A DNA stretch of 64,000 bases from Poriferisodalis sp965221945 (GTDB lineage Bacteria; Actinomycetota; Acidimicrobiia; Acidimicrobiales; Poriferisodalaceae): positions 2,232,001 through 2,296,000 of the forward strand of contig NZ_OZ244925.1 of NCBI RefSeq assembly GCF_965221945.1. Direction: 5' to 3'. Below are positions 7,892-16,624 of the stretch, piece by piece. Numbering within the stretch: position 1 is the first letter of the stretch; every line of letters starts with the position of its first letter. Under the pieces are notes generated by a model. The model was not told where the DNA came from, searched no databases, and was given only the letters and a program-made list of their open reading frames with translations. The position numbers and the translations under genes were made by a program.

Positions 7892-8899
7892 ATGCCGGTG
7901 ACCATCGAGCACTACCGGGATCTCGGCGAATTCGACTACGGCGCCTGTGATCAGGTAACCCCGCTGATCCGCCGCGTCATCTGCAAGAACCCAACGCCGT
8001 TCACCTATCGCGGCACCGGCACGTACATCGTCGGCCGCGGCGAGGTGGCGGTCATCGACGCCGGTCCGCCGCTGGCAAGCCACCTCGACGACATCCTGGG
8101 GGCACTTGAGTCTGGCGAGACGGTGGGCGCTTCGCTGGTGACGCACACCCACAGCGATCACTCGCCCCTCACTCGCGATCTGGTCGCCAACACGGGAGCG
8201 CTGAGCTATGGCTACGGACCGCACGCGAGCGTGTGGAAGCTCGATCCCGACGACCGCGTCGACTTCTCCGACTACATCAGCGCCGAGGAACAGGAGAAGT
8301 ACCAGGCCGAGTTCGACGAGCTGCCCGACGAACTCAAGCGGGAAGGTGCCGACACCGACTTCGTGCCCGATGTGGCCCTGGTCGATGGCGACATCGTTGC
8401 CGGCGACGGCTGGACGCTGCGCGCCGTGCACACGCCTGGACATTGCTCGAACCACCTGTGCTACGAGCTGCTGGAGGAAAACTCACTGTTCTCAGGCGAC
8501 CACGTGATGGGTTGGGCGACGAGCGTGGTGGGGCCACCCGACGGATCGATGCAGGATTACCTGGACTCGCTGGCGAAGCTGCTCGAGTTCGACCATGAGC
8601 GGTACTGGCCTACCCACGGGCCGCCCATTCCTGAGCCGACGGCGTACGTGCGGTCGTTCATTGCTCACCGCAGCGACAGGGAACGCCAGATCATCGAATA
8701 CCTGCGTCAGGGCCCGTGCCGCATCGCGGACTTCGTGCCGAAGATGTACGAGGCCTACGACAAGCGGCTGTGGTATCCCGCCGCAAGCTCGGTGTATGCG
8801 CACTTGCTCCATCTCACCGAGAGCGGCCGAGCCCGTGTGCTCGATGACGGCGGTGAGCCGAAGCTCACGTCGGTCTACGAGCTGACCGCAGCCGCCTAG
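7892..8899 (+). CDS. Metallo-beta-lactamase-fold hydrolase, LACTB2/glyoxalase-II-like
   Basis: 335-residue MBL-fold enzyme, probably cytosolic with two Zn ions. Metal ligands are in HTHSDH (residues ~85-90), then HTPGHCSNH, SGDHVMGW and the terminal THGPPIPEP. After the MBL domain (about residue 260) is a winged-helix-like tail (ERQIIEYLRQGPCRIADFVPKMY) as in LACTB2-type proteins. The real start is ATG 7892 with ACAGGAGAAG upstream (7876-7885); the same frame is open for 116 codons before it without similarity. nucS begins five bases after the stop, so the two are probably co-transcribed. Substrate not predictable: thioester, lactone or RNA are all possible. Confidence 0.85.
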   Translation: MPVTIEHYRDLGEFDYGACDQVTPLIRRVICKNPTPFTYRGTGTYIVGRGEVAVIDAGPPLASHLDDILGALESGETVGASLVTHTHSDHSPLTRDLVANTGALSYGYGPHASVWKLDPDDRVDFSDYISAEEQEKYQAEFDELPDELKREGADTDFVPDVALVDGDIVAGDGWTLRAVHTPGHCSNHLCYELLEENSLFSGDHVMGWATSVVGPPDGSMQDYLDSLAKLLEFDHERYWPTHGPPIPEPTAYVRSFIAHRSDRERQIIEYLRQGPCRIADFVPKMYEAYDKRLWYPAASSVYAHLLHLTESGRARVLDDGGEPKLTSVYELTAAA

Positions 8900-8903
8900 T
8901 TCA

Positions 8904-9563
8904 TTGCGGCTGGTCATCGCACGCTGCACGGTCGACTACACGGGCCGGCTCGACGCGCACCTGCCCTCCGCCGTGCGACTGATCATGGTGAAGGCCGACG
9001 GCTGCGTGGCAATTCATGCCGACGGGGGTGCCTACAAGCCGCTCAACTGGATGAACGCGCCCAACCGGCTCGTCTGCGAGCCCGATCTGTGGCGTGTCAC
9101 GAACGACCGGGGCGAGCGCCTCGAAATCCACCTCGCCGAGGTGTTCAGCGACACCACACATGAATTGGGCATCGATCCTGGCCTCGAGCGGGACGGCGTC
9201 GAAGCCCACCTGCAGGAGCTGGTGGCCGCGCATCCCGAGACCCTGGCCGAAGGCACGATGCTGGTGCGCCGCGAATACCCGACCGACATCGGTCCGGTGG
9301 ACCTGCTGTGTCGCGGTGCGGACGGCGGCACCGTGGCTGTCGAGATCAAGCGCCGGGGCGAGATTGACGGCGTGGAGCAACTGTGCCGGTATCTCGAGTA
9401 CCTGAACCGGGATGCTCGCTTGGCGCCCGTGAACGGCGTCTTCGCCGCACAGGAGATCAAGCCTCAGGCCCGGGTGCTCGCGGCCGACCGGGGCATCCGC
9501 TGTGTCGTGCTCGACTATGACGAGCTTCGCGGCATCACCAGCGACGCTCTCAAGCTGTTCTAG
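8904..9563 (+). CDS. nucS: Endonuclease NucS/EndoMS (non-canonical mismatch repair)
   Basis: Mismatch-specific dsDNA endonuclease that replaces MutS/MutL in many actinobacteria. 219 residues, the normal family length. The N-terminal DNA-binding/dimerisation half starts MRLVIARCTVDYTGRL and includes KPLNWMN. The C-terminal RecB-like nuclease half carries GPVDLLC (Asp), VAVEIKRRGEIDGVEQL (Glu and Lys) and QLCRYLEYLNRD. The C-terminus ends ALKLF, consistent with a sliding-clamp-binding tail. The start is TTG at 8904, five bases after the preceding stop; no better start fits the family N-terminus. All catalytic residues I can recognise are present. Confidence 0.95.
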   Translation: MRLVIARCTVDYTGRLDAHLPSAVRLIMVKADGCVAIHADGGAYKPLNWMNAPNRLVCEPDLWRVTNDRGERLEIHLAEVFSDTTHELGIDPGLERDGVEAHLQELVAAHPETLAEGTMLVRREYPTDIGPVDLLCRGADGGTVAVEIKRRGEIDGVEQLCRYLEYLNRDARLAPVNGVFAAQEIKPQARVLAADRGIRCVVLDYDELRGITSDALKLF

Positions 9564-9568
9564 TTGTG

Positions 9569-9583
9569 CCGCCCCAGGGGCGG
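9569..9583. terminator. Short GC hairpin between convergent nucS and hydratase genes
   Basis: CCGCC and GGCGG pair around CCAGG immediately after the nucS stop and before the end of the minus-strand hydratase gene. The stem is short, without a T-tract, but well placed to act in both directions. Confidence 0.35.
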
Positions 9584-9594
9584 TGACGCGTCTC

Positions 9595-10476
9595 TCAGAC
9601 GTAGGTGCACAGACCGTTGTCGATGACGACCCGCTCGGAGTCCGTGCCGCGCCCCGAGATCGTGCGATAGATCGCGCGGCCCTCGCCGTCGTCCCACACC
9701 TGAATGGTCAACTCGTCACCCGGGAACACCGGCGCAGAGAACCGGGAATCCATTGAACGGAAGCGGGCCGGGTCACCGTCGCACAAGGTGTGCAACAGCG
9801 CTCGACCGGTGAAGCCGTAGGTACACAGTCCGTGCAGGATCGGCTTGGGAAAGCCCGCGAGCTCGGTGGCGAACCAGGGGTCGCTGTGCAGCGGGTTGTA
9901 GTCGCCGCTGAGTCGATAGGTGAGCGCCTGATCGGAGCGCGTCTGGTAGTCGATCGCAAAGTCGGCGTCGCGATCGGGTGCGCTGACCAGCGGCGCCGTG
10001 CTGCCCGGCTCGCCGCCGAAGCCGCCCGAGCCGCGGATCACGACAGAAGAGCGCAACTCGAAGATGACGTCGCCGGTGTCAGGGTTGACCGCACTGGCCT
10101 CGGTGTCGATGATCGCGTTGCGGCCCTCGCCCTTGTCCCACATCCCGGCGATGCGATCGGTGATCTCGACCGATCCCTCGGTCGGGATTGGCTGGTGCAC
10201 GCTGATCCCCTGACTGCCGTGCAGCAACTTGCCCCAATCGAGGTCACCAGCGTTGGCCATGGCGCCGCCGGCGCCGAAGCCGATGACGACGCCCTGAGTC
10301 GGGAACGCCTTGTGAGTGATGTCCTTGGAGTTGTGGGTGGTGAATTCCAGCTCGGATCCGAAGGGATCCTGCGCGCCTGCACCGATGCCGACGGCGTAGA
10401 TCAGCGAGTCGCGGAAGGTCCACGACCGCTTGGTCGGCGTACCGGTGGCGCCGACTGCATCCGGATTGAGTCCCAT
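9595..10476 (-). CDS. MaoC-like (R)-enoyl-CoA hydratase 2
   Basis: Two-hot-dog-domain hydratase of 293 residues, as in the hydratase part of peroxisomal multifunctional enzyme type 2 and mycobacterial HtdY/ChsH3. It would add water to 2-trans-enoyl-CoA in lipid or sterol side-chain degradation. The hydratase-2 motif YRLSGDYNPLHSDP (around residue 190) carries the catalytic Asp and His, followed by FPKPILHGLCTYG. The N-terminal half (DSLIYAVGIGAG, ELEFTTHN, FPTQGVVIGF) matches the substrate-binding hot dog. It lies downstream of an SDR gene of the matching dehydrogenase type, so the pair may act like a split multifunctional enzyme. Confidence 0.9.
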   Translation of the reverse strand: MGLNPDAVGATGTPTKRSWTFRDSLIYAVGIGAGAQDPFGSELEFTTHNSKDITHKAFPTQGVVIGFGAGGAMANAGDLDWGKLLHGSQGISVHQPIPTEGSVEITDRIAGMWDKGEGRNAIIDTEASAVNPDTGDVIFELRSSVVIRGSGGFGGEPGSTAPLVSAPDRDADFAIDYQTRSDQALTYRLSGDYNPLHSDPWFATELAGFPKPILHGLCTYGFTGRALLHTLCDGDPARFRSMDSRFSAPVFPGDELTIQVWDDGEGRAIYRTISGRGTDSERVVIDNGLCTYV

Positions 10477-10572
10477 GTTCGATGTCCTTTCCGAGAAGTT
10501 CGATCTGAAGAGTCTGATTCGAAGAGTTTGGGATGAGTCTTGTGGCCAGCGGCAGCCGCGAAAGCCGGTGGC

Positions 10573-11490
10573 TCAGTCGGCCACGCCGCCGTCGGCAGGC
10601 TGCCCGCTCATCCCGCTGTTGAGGCGAGCATCGCGCACGAGCTGCCGGGCTGCGTCACCGATCTTGGTTGGGTCGTCGATGGCATCGATGGTCGGACCCC
10701 GCTCCCAGCCCTCGGCGACTGCCAGCAGCCGGCCGGAAGCCTCGAAGACTCGACCGGTGACACCGGCCGCTTCGGCTGAACACAGCCACGTCACGATCGG
10801 TGCGATGTAGCGCGGGTGCATCATCGCCTGGTCCTCCTCGGAGGCTTCGCCCATGTCCAAGTCTTCGGTCATGCGCGTGAGCGCACCCGGTGCCACAGCG
10901 TTGACCCGAACGCCGTAACGCGCCAATTCACGCGCAGCGATGATCGTGAACGCCGCGATGCCCATCTTGGCGGCGCCGTAGTTGGTCTGGCCCGGATTGC
11001 CGTAGAGGCCCGAGACCGATGTCGTATTCACGATCGACGCGTTGACCTGCTCGCCTGCCTTCGACTTCTCTCGCCAGTAGGAACTGGCCCAGCGTGCAGG
11101 TGCGAATGTGCCTTTGAGGTGAACCTTGATCACCGCATCCCACTCGGCCTCGGTCATGTTCACCAGCATGCGGTCACGCAAGATGCCGGCGTTGTTCACC
11201 ACGCCGTGCAGGTCGCCGAATGTCTCGATGGCCTGGTTCACGAGCCGCTGAGAGCCTTCCCAGTCCGATACATCGTCGCCGTTGGCAACGGCCTCTCCGC
11301 CCATCGCCTCGATCTCGGCGACCACTTCATCGGCGGGGCTCATGTCGGCACCGGTGCCGTCTCGGGCACCGCCGAGGTCGTTGCAAACCACCCTTGCCCC
11401 ATGCTCGGCAAGCATGAGGCAGTGCTCCCGCCCGATGCCCCGGGCACCCCCGGTCACGATGACGACCCGACCTTCGCACAGCTTGCTCAT
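10573..11490 (-). CDS. Short-chain dehydrogenase (3-hydroxyacyl-CoA dehydrogenase type)
   Basis: 305-residue NAD(P)-dependent SDR resembling the dehydrogenase part of multifunctional enzyme type 2. The Rossmann motif TGGARGIG is near residue 13, NNAG near residue 95, and the active site has Ser in NTTSVSG and YGAAK. The C-terminus is extended by about 50 residues relative to classical SDRs. The start ATG 11490 (MSKLCEGR) follows an AAGGA 12 bases upstream; the frame is open upstream but without similarity. The MaoC hydratase gene follows 96 bases downstream, giving consecutive steps of beta-oxidation. Divergent from the VanW gene across a 209-base region in which I see no clear site. Confidence 0.9.
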   Translation of the reverse strand: MSKLCEGRVVIVTGGARGIGREHCLMLAEHGARVVCNDLGGARDGTGADMSPADEVVAEIEAMGGEAVANGDDVSDWEGSQRLVNQAIETFGDLHGVVNNAGILRDRMLVNMTEAEWDAVIKVHLKGTFAPARWASSYWREKSKAGEQVNASIVNTTSVSGLYGNPGQTNYGAAKMGIAAFTIIAARELARYGVRVNAVAPGALTRMTEDLDMGEASEEDQAMMHPRYIAPIVTWLCSAEAAGVTGRVFEASGRLLAVAEGWERGPTIDAIDDPTKIGDAARQLVRDARLNSGMSGQPADGGVAD

Positions 11491-11699
11491 GACGTTGTGA
11501 GTTCCTTCCCTGAGTGTGGCTGCAGACGCAAACGGCACCGTTGCGCAGCCGTCCCTGCAGTGCCGAGGGCTCGGAGTATCGCACGCCCGCCGTGCATTCC
11601 GCAGAGTTGGAACGCTGCAGGCGGCGACTGTCGACTCGCCGCGGGCAGTGTTCGAGCTTGACGCTTGGCAGCGGCAGTTGACACGTACGCTCATCGGTC

Positions 11700-13871
11700 G
11701 TGCACTGGCCGACGTGGGCCCCCCGCTGGTCGATTATCACTGCGTCCGCAATCCTGGTTGCGTCGATCCTTGGAACGGCCGCGCTTGCCGTCAGTAACTC
11801 GGCGGATGCGCCCGATCCGACTGCCCCCGTCGCAACTGATGCATCTACCGCAACCGCCGCCGTGGTGGTGGCTCCGACGACGGCCGAAGGCACGCCATCG
11901 GACGTGAGCTCCGATGCGCTGCGACTTCGCATTGCCATGCTCGCAACCGAGTTGGCCGCCACACCGGTCGTGGTGCGCACCGACACCGGCGAGGTGGCCC
12001 TGACGGTGGCCGACCTCGGCATCACGCTGGAGATCGACGCCACCTACGACGCAGTCCGGGAACTGCGAACCGGTTCGGTTGACGTCGCTGGATCGGCAGA
12101 AGAGCCGTGGACCGCGATGTCCACTGACCCGCAGTTCAGCGAGCGCCGCTTCCGCGTCGACCGGTCAAAGTCACGATCCACGCTGGCCAACGCCACCGAT
12201 CTTGGCGTGACCGCCACTCCCCCAGCTGTCACCGTCGTCAACAACACGCTGGCCGTCGACCTCGGCCAGCCCGGTCAGGTCGTGGATGCGGATGCAATCG
12301 TCGACCAGGTCCTCGAGGGCATAGCCCGCTCGTTCAGCCGGATCGAGATCGCTGCCGAGCTGACACAGAGCGAACCGCTCGCCTCTACACCTGAGCTGCA
12401 GCAGGCCGTCAACGCCGCCCATGAGAACTACGGACGCAGTCTCGTCGTGGCTTACGGCGAGGTGACCCACGAACTCACCAGAGAGACGGTCGCCGGCTGG
12501 CTCAATCTGGACCCGAACGCGGCGCCACCGGTGATCACCTTCGACGACACTGCGGTCGGGGCGTACCTCGAAGAGGCGTTCGCCGCAGCGTCGGCACCCT
12601 TCACTGCTGCCGCCATGACCGTCGTCGACGGCGTGCCGAGGGTGGTGGCGAGTGATGGCAGCGTCGCCTGCTGTGCCGACGAAGTGGGACCCCTGATCGA
12701 ACAGGCGATCATCGGACGCATCGAGGGTCCGCTTGCACTGCCGACGCGCCCTGCGGTGAGCCGCGAGGAGCAGGCATACCTAGAATCCCTCGGCATCGTC
12801 GAGTTGGTCGCCACGTTCACCACGAGGCATGCCTGCTGCCAGTCACGTGTCGACAACATCCACCGCTTCGCCGAGTTGATGCGCGCCGTGGTGGTCGAAC
12901 CCGGCCAGAGCCTGTCGCTCAACGGTCACGTCGGCAGACGAACCACCGAAAAGGGCTTCGTGGAGGGCGGCTTCATCGACAAGGGCGTTCTCGTCGACGA
13001 CATCGGCGGCGGGGTGTCGCAGTTCGCCACCACGATCTTCAACTCCCTGATCCTGGCGGGCATGGGCATCGACGAGTACCAGACGCACTCGCTGTACCTC
13101 AGCCGCTACCCGTTCGGGTTGGACCCCACGATCTCGTACCCGAAGCCCGATCTGAAGTTCACCAATCCCACCCCGTACGGCGTGCTGGTGTGGCCGACCT
13201 ACACCGACACTTCCATCACCGTCGAGCTCTATTCCACCCGCAACGTCCAGGTGAAGATCGGCGAGCCCGAAGAGGACATGCAGGACTTCTGCCGCCGGGT
13301 CCGCACGGATCGAACGCGAGTGTTCTCAGACGGCACCGTAGACAAGGACACCTTCAATGCTCGCTACCGGCCCGAGGAAGGCCGCGACTGCGACGGCACA
13401 CGTTCGGTTCCGCGCCAGTGCGTGGACCCGTTGCTGGTGCCCCCCGAGTCCCCCGAAGGCGCAGAGACGCCGGACGGCGCTGAGGCGGCGCCCGGCGATA
13501 GCGAGCTCGAAATGGTCGATGACGGCAGCGAGCGTGCTGATGGATCCATCGTGGAGTGCCCGTCGGTCGAGTGCGAAGAACGGCCCGGAGAACGCGACTC
13601 AGAACTGCCGCGCTATCCCGACGATCCCTGCCTCGGCGTCGATCTGAGCACACTGGTCCCACCCGACGAGTCGGGCGACGTCGGCGAGGGCACCGACGGC
13701 GAGGACGACCAGACCCGGCCCGGCGACGGCACCGACGGCGAGGACGAGCCCGGCGAGGACCCGGTGGATACGAGCGAACCAGACAACCCAGACAACCCCG
13801 ATGGCTCTGTCAACGAGCAGGCCAGCAACAACGGCGGGAACACAGAAACCGGCGAGCTCGAGGAGTCCTGA
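11700..13871 (+). CDS. VanW-family envelope protein with acidic disordered tail
   Basis: 723 residues. A single N-terminal membrane anchor or signal (residues ~10-32) is followed by an Ala/Thr-rich linker. Two peptidoglycan-binding-like repeats of the type that precede VanW come next (about residues 70-340), one containing HELTRETVAGWL. The VanW domain spans roughly residues 370-500 (EPGQSLSLNGHVG, GGGVSQFATTIFNS, HSLYLSRYPFG). The last ~150 residues are Asp/Glu/Gly/Pro-rich and probably unstructured. VanW proteins are associated with cell-wall metabolism, but their activity is unproven. The start is GTG 11700. The next gene begins five bases after the stop. Confidence 0.85.
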   Translation: MHWPTWAPRWSIITASAILVASILGTAALAVSNSADAPDPTAPVATDASTATAAVVVAPTTAEGTPSDVSSDALRLRIAMLATELAATPVVVRTDTGEVALTVADLGITLEIDATYDAVRELRTGSVDVAGSAEEPWTAMSTDPQFSERRFRVDRSKSRSTLANATDLGVTATPPAVTVVNNTLAVDLGQPGQVVDADAIVDQVLEGIARSFSRIEIAAELTQSEPLASTPELQQAVNAAHENYGRSLVVAYGEVTHELTRETVAGWLNLDPNAAPPVITFDDTAVGAYLEEAFAAASAPFTAAAMTVVDGVPRVVASDGSVACCADEVGPLIEQAIIGRIEGPLALPTRPAVSREEQAYLESLGIVELVATFTTRHACCQSRVDNIHRFAELMRAVVVEPGQSLSLNGHVGRRTTEKGFVEGGFIDKGVLVDDIGGGVSQFATTIFNSLILAGMGIDEYQTHSLYLSRYPFGLDPTISYPKPDLKFTNPTPYGVLVWPTYTDTSITVELYSTRNVQVKIGEPEEDMQDFCRRVRTDRTRVFSDGTVDKDTFNARYRPEEGRDCDGTRSVPRQCVDPLLVPPESPEGAETPDGAEAAPGDSELEMVDDGSERADGSIVECPSVECEERPGERDSELPRYPDDPCLGVDLSTLVPPDESGDVGEGTDGEDDQTRPGDGTDGEDEPGEDPVDTSEPDNPDNPDGSVNEQASNNGGNTETGELEES

Positions 13872-13875
13872 ATCG

Positions 13876-15156
13876 ATGTCGGTCGTAGATGTCTTGGTCG
13901 TGGGCGCCGGCCCGGCTGGCGCATCCGCTGCCGTGTGGGCCCGGCGCGCAGGCCTCGAGGTGGTGCTCGTCGACCGCGCAGCGCCAGGACGTGACAAGTG
14001 CTGCGGGGACGGCCTCACCGCGCTCGCACTGCGTGAACTCGAATGTCTCGGCCTGCGGCCTGAACGGCTGGACTCGTGGATGGGTGTAGATGCCGCTTGC
14101 GTGCGTACGCCTCGCGGGCGTGTCATTCGCCTGCCGTTGCCTGCCGGGCGCGGACAGTTCGCCGCCGTGTGCCGCCGCACCGAACTCGATGCCGCGCTCG
14201 TCGACCTCGCTGCAGCAGCAGGAGCCGATGTCCGCCTCGGCATCGCATTCGATGGCTTCGAGGACTCCGGCGAGCGAGCGAACACGGCCTCGATCCGGCT
14301 CAGCGACGGCAGTCGCACACAGGCCCGGTTCGTCGTAGCCGCGGATGGCGTCTATTCGAGTGTTCGCAAAGCGCTCGGCATCGGCCCGCTCCGCTACCGG
14401 GGCGACTGGCATGCGTTCCGGGGCTACCTGACCGCAAGCGGCGATGCGGCTCGCGACATGTGGGTGTGGTTCGAGCCCGACCTGCTGCCGGGTTACGCCT
14501 GGTCGTTCCCACTCGGCGACGGGCGTGTCAATGTCGGCTTCGGTGTGCCGCGCAGCTCCGGCAGCCCGAACTCTTCCAACGGCACGGGCACACTCGCCGG
14601 CAGTGAGATCGCAGCTATCTGGGCGAGCCTCACCGAGCGTCGTCACATTGCGGGCGTGCTCGGGAACCACGAGGCCGACGGGCCGACAAGAGCGTGGCCG
14701 ATTCCTGCGCGACTGGGAGATCTGGAGCTGGCGCGAGGGCGCACGTTGCTGTGCGGCGATGCTGGCGCGGCCGCCGACCCGCTGACAGGTGAAGGCATTG
14801 GCCAAGCCATTCAGATGGGACGGATGGCGGCGGCGGCGATCGCTCGCGGCGGACCCCCACACAGCGTGACCGCTCGCTATGTGCGCGACGCGCAGGCCGA
14901 GTTCACGCTGGACCACGGGTTGGCGCGCACCCTCAGCCGCGTGCTGGCCCACGAACGGCTGGCCGAGCTGGCATTGGGTGCGGTCGATCTGTCGGGCTGG
15001 ACTCGCCGGCAGTTTGCACGCTGGATGTTCGAGGACTACCCGCGCGCGGCCGTCGCGACGCCTCGGCGCTGGCACCGGGGCATCGCCAAACCGCAAGGCG
15101 CATACGGTCCCAGATCCCAACCGGTTGCGGCCGATGCCATAAGTTCGCCAAGCTAG
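13876..15156 (+). CDS. Geranylgeranyl-reductase-family FAD-dependent oxidoreductase
   Basis: 426-residue flavoprotein of the GGR/digeranylgeranylglycerophospholipid reductase family; in actinobacteria such enzymes saturate isoprenoid chains such as menaquinone tails. FAD-binding GAGPAGASAAVWARR is near residue 10. The paired cysteines CCGDGL, typical of the family, lie near residue 43, and the second FAD motif GDAGAAADPLTGEGIGQA is near residue 295. The start ATG 13876 is five bases after the VanW gene stop; the frame is open earlier but the Rossmann strand begins right here. Followed five bases later by coaA. The exact isoprenoid substrate is not determined. Confidence 0.85.
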   Translation: MSVVDVLVVGAGPAGASAAVWARRAGLEVVLVDRAAPGRDKCCGDGLTALALRELECLGLRPERLDSWMGVDAACVRTPRGRVIRLPLPAGRGQFAAVCRRTELDAALVDLAAAAGADVRLGIAFDGFEDSGERANTASIRLSDGSRTQARFVVAADGVYSSVRKALGIGPLRYRGDWHAFRGYLTASGDAARDMWVWFEPDLLPGYAWSFPLGDGRVNVGFGVPRSSGSPNSSNGTGTLAGSEIAAIWASLTERRHIAGVLGNHEADGPTRAWPIPARLGDLELARGRTLLCGDAGAAADPLTGEGIGQAIQMGRMAAAAIARGGPPHSVTARYVRDAQAEFTLDHGLARTLSRVLAHERLAELALGAVDLSGWTRRQFARWMFEDYPRAAVATPRRWHRGIAKPQGAYGPRSQPVAADAISSPS

Positions 15157-15160
15157 GCGG

Positions 15161-16108
15161 GTGACGGACGGCGCAACGCTCGAGCCGGGCTTCGATGATC
15201 GGCATTGCAGGTTCACCCGCGAGCAGTGGGCGAAGCTGCGAGATGCCACGCCGTTGTCGCTGACGGAGGCTGAACTCGAGGCACTGGCCGGACTGGTCGA
15301 GCCGGTGACGCTCGACATGGTGCGGGACATCTACCTGCCGCTGTCACGCCTGCTGAATCTGCGGGTCGCTGCCAAGCGCCATCTGCGCGCCACCACTGAG
15401 GGCTTCTTCGGAAGGGTGTTGCCGCCGAGGCCCTACCTCATCGGCATCGGCGGCAGCGTGTCTGCGGGCAAGAGCACCACTGCACGCATCCTGCAAGCCG
15501 TCCTGGCCTCGTGGCCGGACCATCCCGAAGTGGATCTGGTCACGACGGACGGGTTCCTGTTGCCCAATGCCGAACTGACCGCGCGCGGCATTCTTGGGCG
15601 CAAGGGCTTCCCGGAGTCATACCGCCGTGGCGAGATACGGGACTTCCTCCAGCGGATCTCCAGCGGAGAACCCGATGTTGCCGCGCCCGTGTACTCGCAC
15701 AGCCTGTACGACGTCACCAATGAGGTCCAGCTCATCAACCAGCCAGACATCCTCATCGTCGAGGGTCTGAACGTTCTCCAGACCGGTCCGCCGTCGAACA
15801 CGCCGTTCGTCTCGGACTTCTTCGACTTCACCATCTACGTCGACGCCGAGGCCGAAGACCTTGAGGAGTGGTACGTCGAGCGCTTTCAGCAGCTGCGCAA
15901 GACGGTTTTCCGTGAGCAGTCTGCGTACTTCGCGCAGTTTGCCGAGCTGCCGCCGTCAGCTGCTGACGCCGTCGCTCGCACGATCTGGCGTTCGATCAAC
16001 CTCGTGAACCTGCGCGAGAACATTCTTCCGACGCGCGCTCGGGCCGACCTGGTGCTGGCGAAGGGCCACGACCACGTCGTCGACCACGTCGAACTCCGGT
16101 ACCACTAG
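15161..16108 (+). CDS. coaA: Type I pantothenate kinase
   Basis: ATP-dependent first step of coenzyme A biosynthesis, 315 residues, full family length. The P-loop GSVSAGKSTTAR is near residue 97. Further landmarks are the substrate region TTDGFLLPN, GRKGFPESYR, the Asp/Glu-rich EGLNVLQTG, and SDFFDFTIYVDAE. The GTG start (VTDGATLEPGF) lies four bases after the preceding stop. Its place in an acyl-CoA-rich neighbourhood is compatible with CoA supply, though linkage may be chance. Confidence 0.95.
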   Translation: MTDGATLEPGFDDRHCRFTREQWAKLRDATPLSLTEAELEALAGLVEPVTLDMVRDIYLPLSRLLNLRVAAKRHLRATTEGFFGRVLPPRPYLIGIGGSVSAGKSTTARILQAVLASWPDHPEVDLVTTDGFLLPNAELTARGILGRKGFPESYRRGEIRDFLQRISSGEPDVAAPVYSHSLYDVTNEVQLINQPDILIVEGLNVLQTGPPSNTPFVSDFFDFTIYVDAEAEDLEEWYVERFQQLRKTVFREQSAYFAQFAELPPSAADAVARTIWRSINLVNLRENILPTRARADLVLAKGHDHVVDHVELRYH

Positions 16109-16130
16109 ACGGCTGCGATCCGGTCCCTCG

Positions 16131-16613
16131 GTGAGCTCTACTACCCCTGATCAAATGGCTGCGGACCGGATGCCGGGCTGCGCCTTCTGTTCGATTGCGG
16201 CTGGCGATATCCCGGCGTTGCGCTTCTACGAGGACGAGCACGCCGTGGCGTTCATGGACCGCCTGCCGATGACCGTCGGTCACTGCCTCGTCATTCCCCG
16301 CCGGCACGTCACCGACGTCTGGGATCTCACTGATGACGATGCCGCGCAGGTAATGCGCGCGGTGCGGCGGGTGGCGGACCTGGTACGCGAGCGGCTGGCG
16401 CCCGCGGGCGTGAACCTGCTCAACAACAACGGTGCCGCAGCAGACCAGACGCAGTTTCACTTCCACGTGCACGTGATTCCCCGATACGGGCGGGACCGGC
16501 TGCTGCACCCGTGGGAGCGGATCTTCGCACCGGCGGGCGAAATCGAATCGGCCTACCGAGTGCTCAGCGCCCCGGACCCGCAGGCCCGGGCGACTGCTGG
16601 CGAAGGCAACTAG
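16131..16613 (+). CDS. HIT-family nucleotide hydrolase
   Basis: 160-residue HIT protein, probably a nucleoside phosphoramidate or dinucleotide hydrolase. The N-terminal CAFCSIAAGDIP resembles the zinc-type Cys pair of bacterial HIT proteins. The active-site histidine triad is complete as QFHFHVHVIPRY around residues 108-120. The start is taken at GTG 16131; an internal ATG (MAADRMPG) at 16155 is possible and would remove eight residues. It lies in the same direction as coaA and the following enoyl-CoA hydratase, with short gaps. Confidence 0.88.
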   Translation: MSSTTPDQMAADRMPGCAFCSIAAGDIPALRFYEDEHAVAFMDRLPMTVGHCLVIPRRHVTDVWDLTDDDAAQVMRAVRRVADLVRERLAPAGVNLLNNNGAAADQTQFHFHVHVIPRYGRDRLLHPWERIFAPAGEIESAYRVLSAPDPQARATAGEGN

Positions 16614-16624
16614 CGTCAGCCTCC

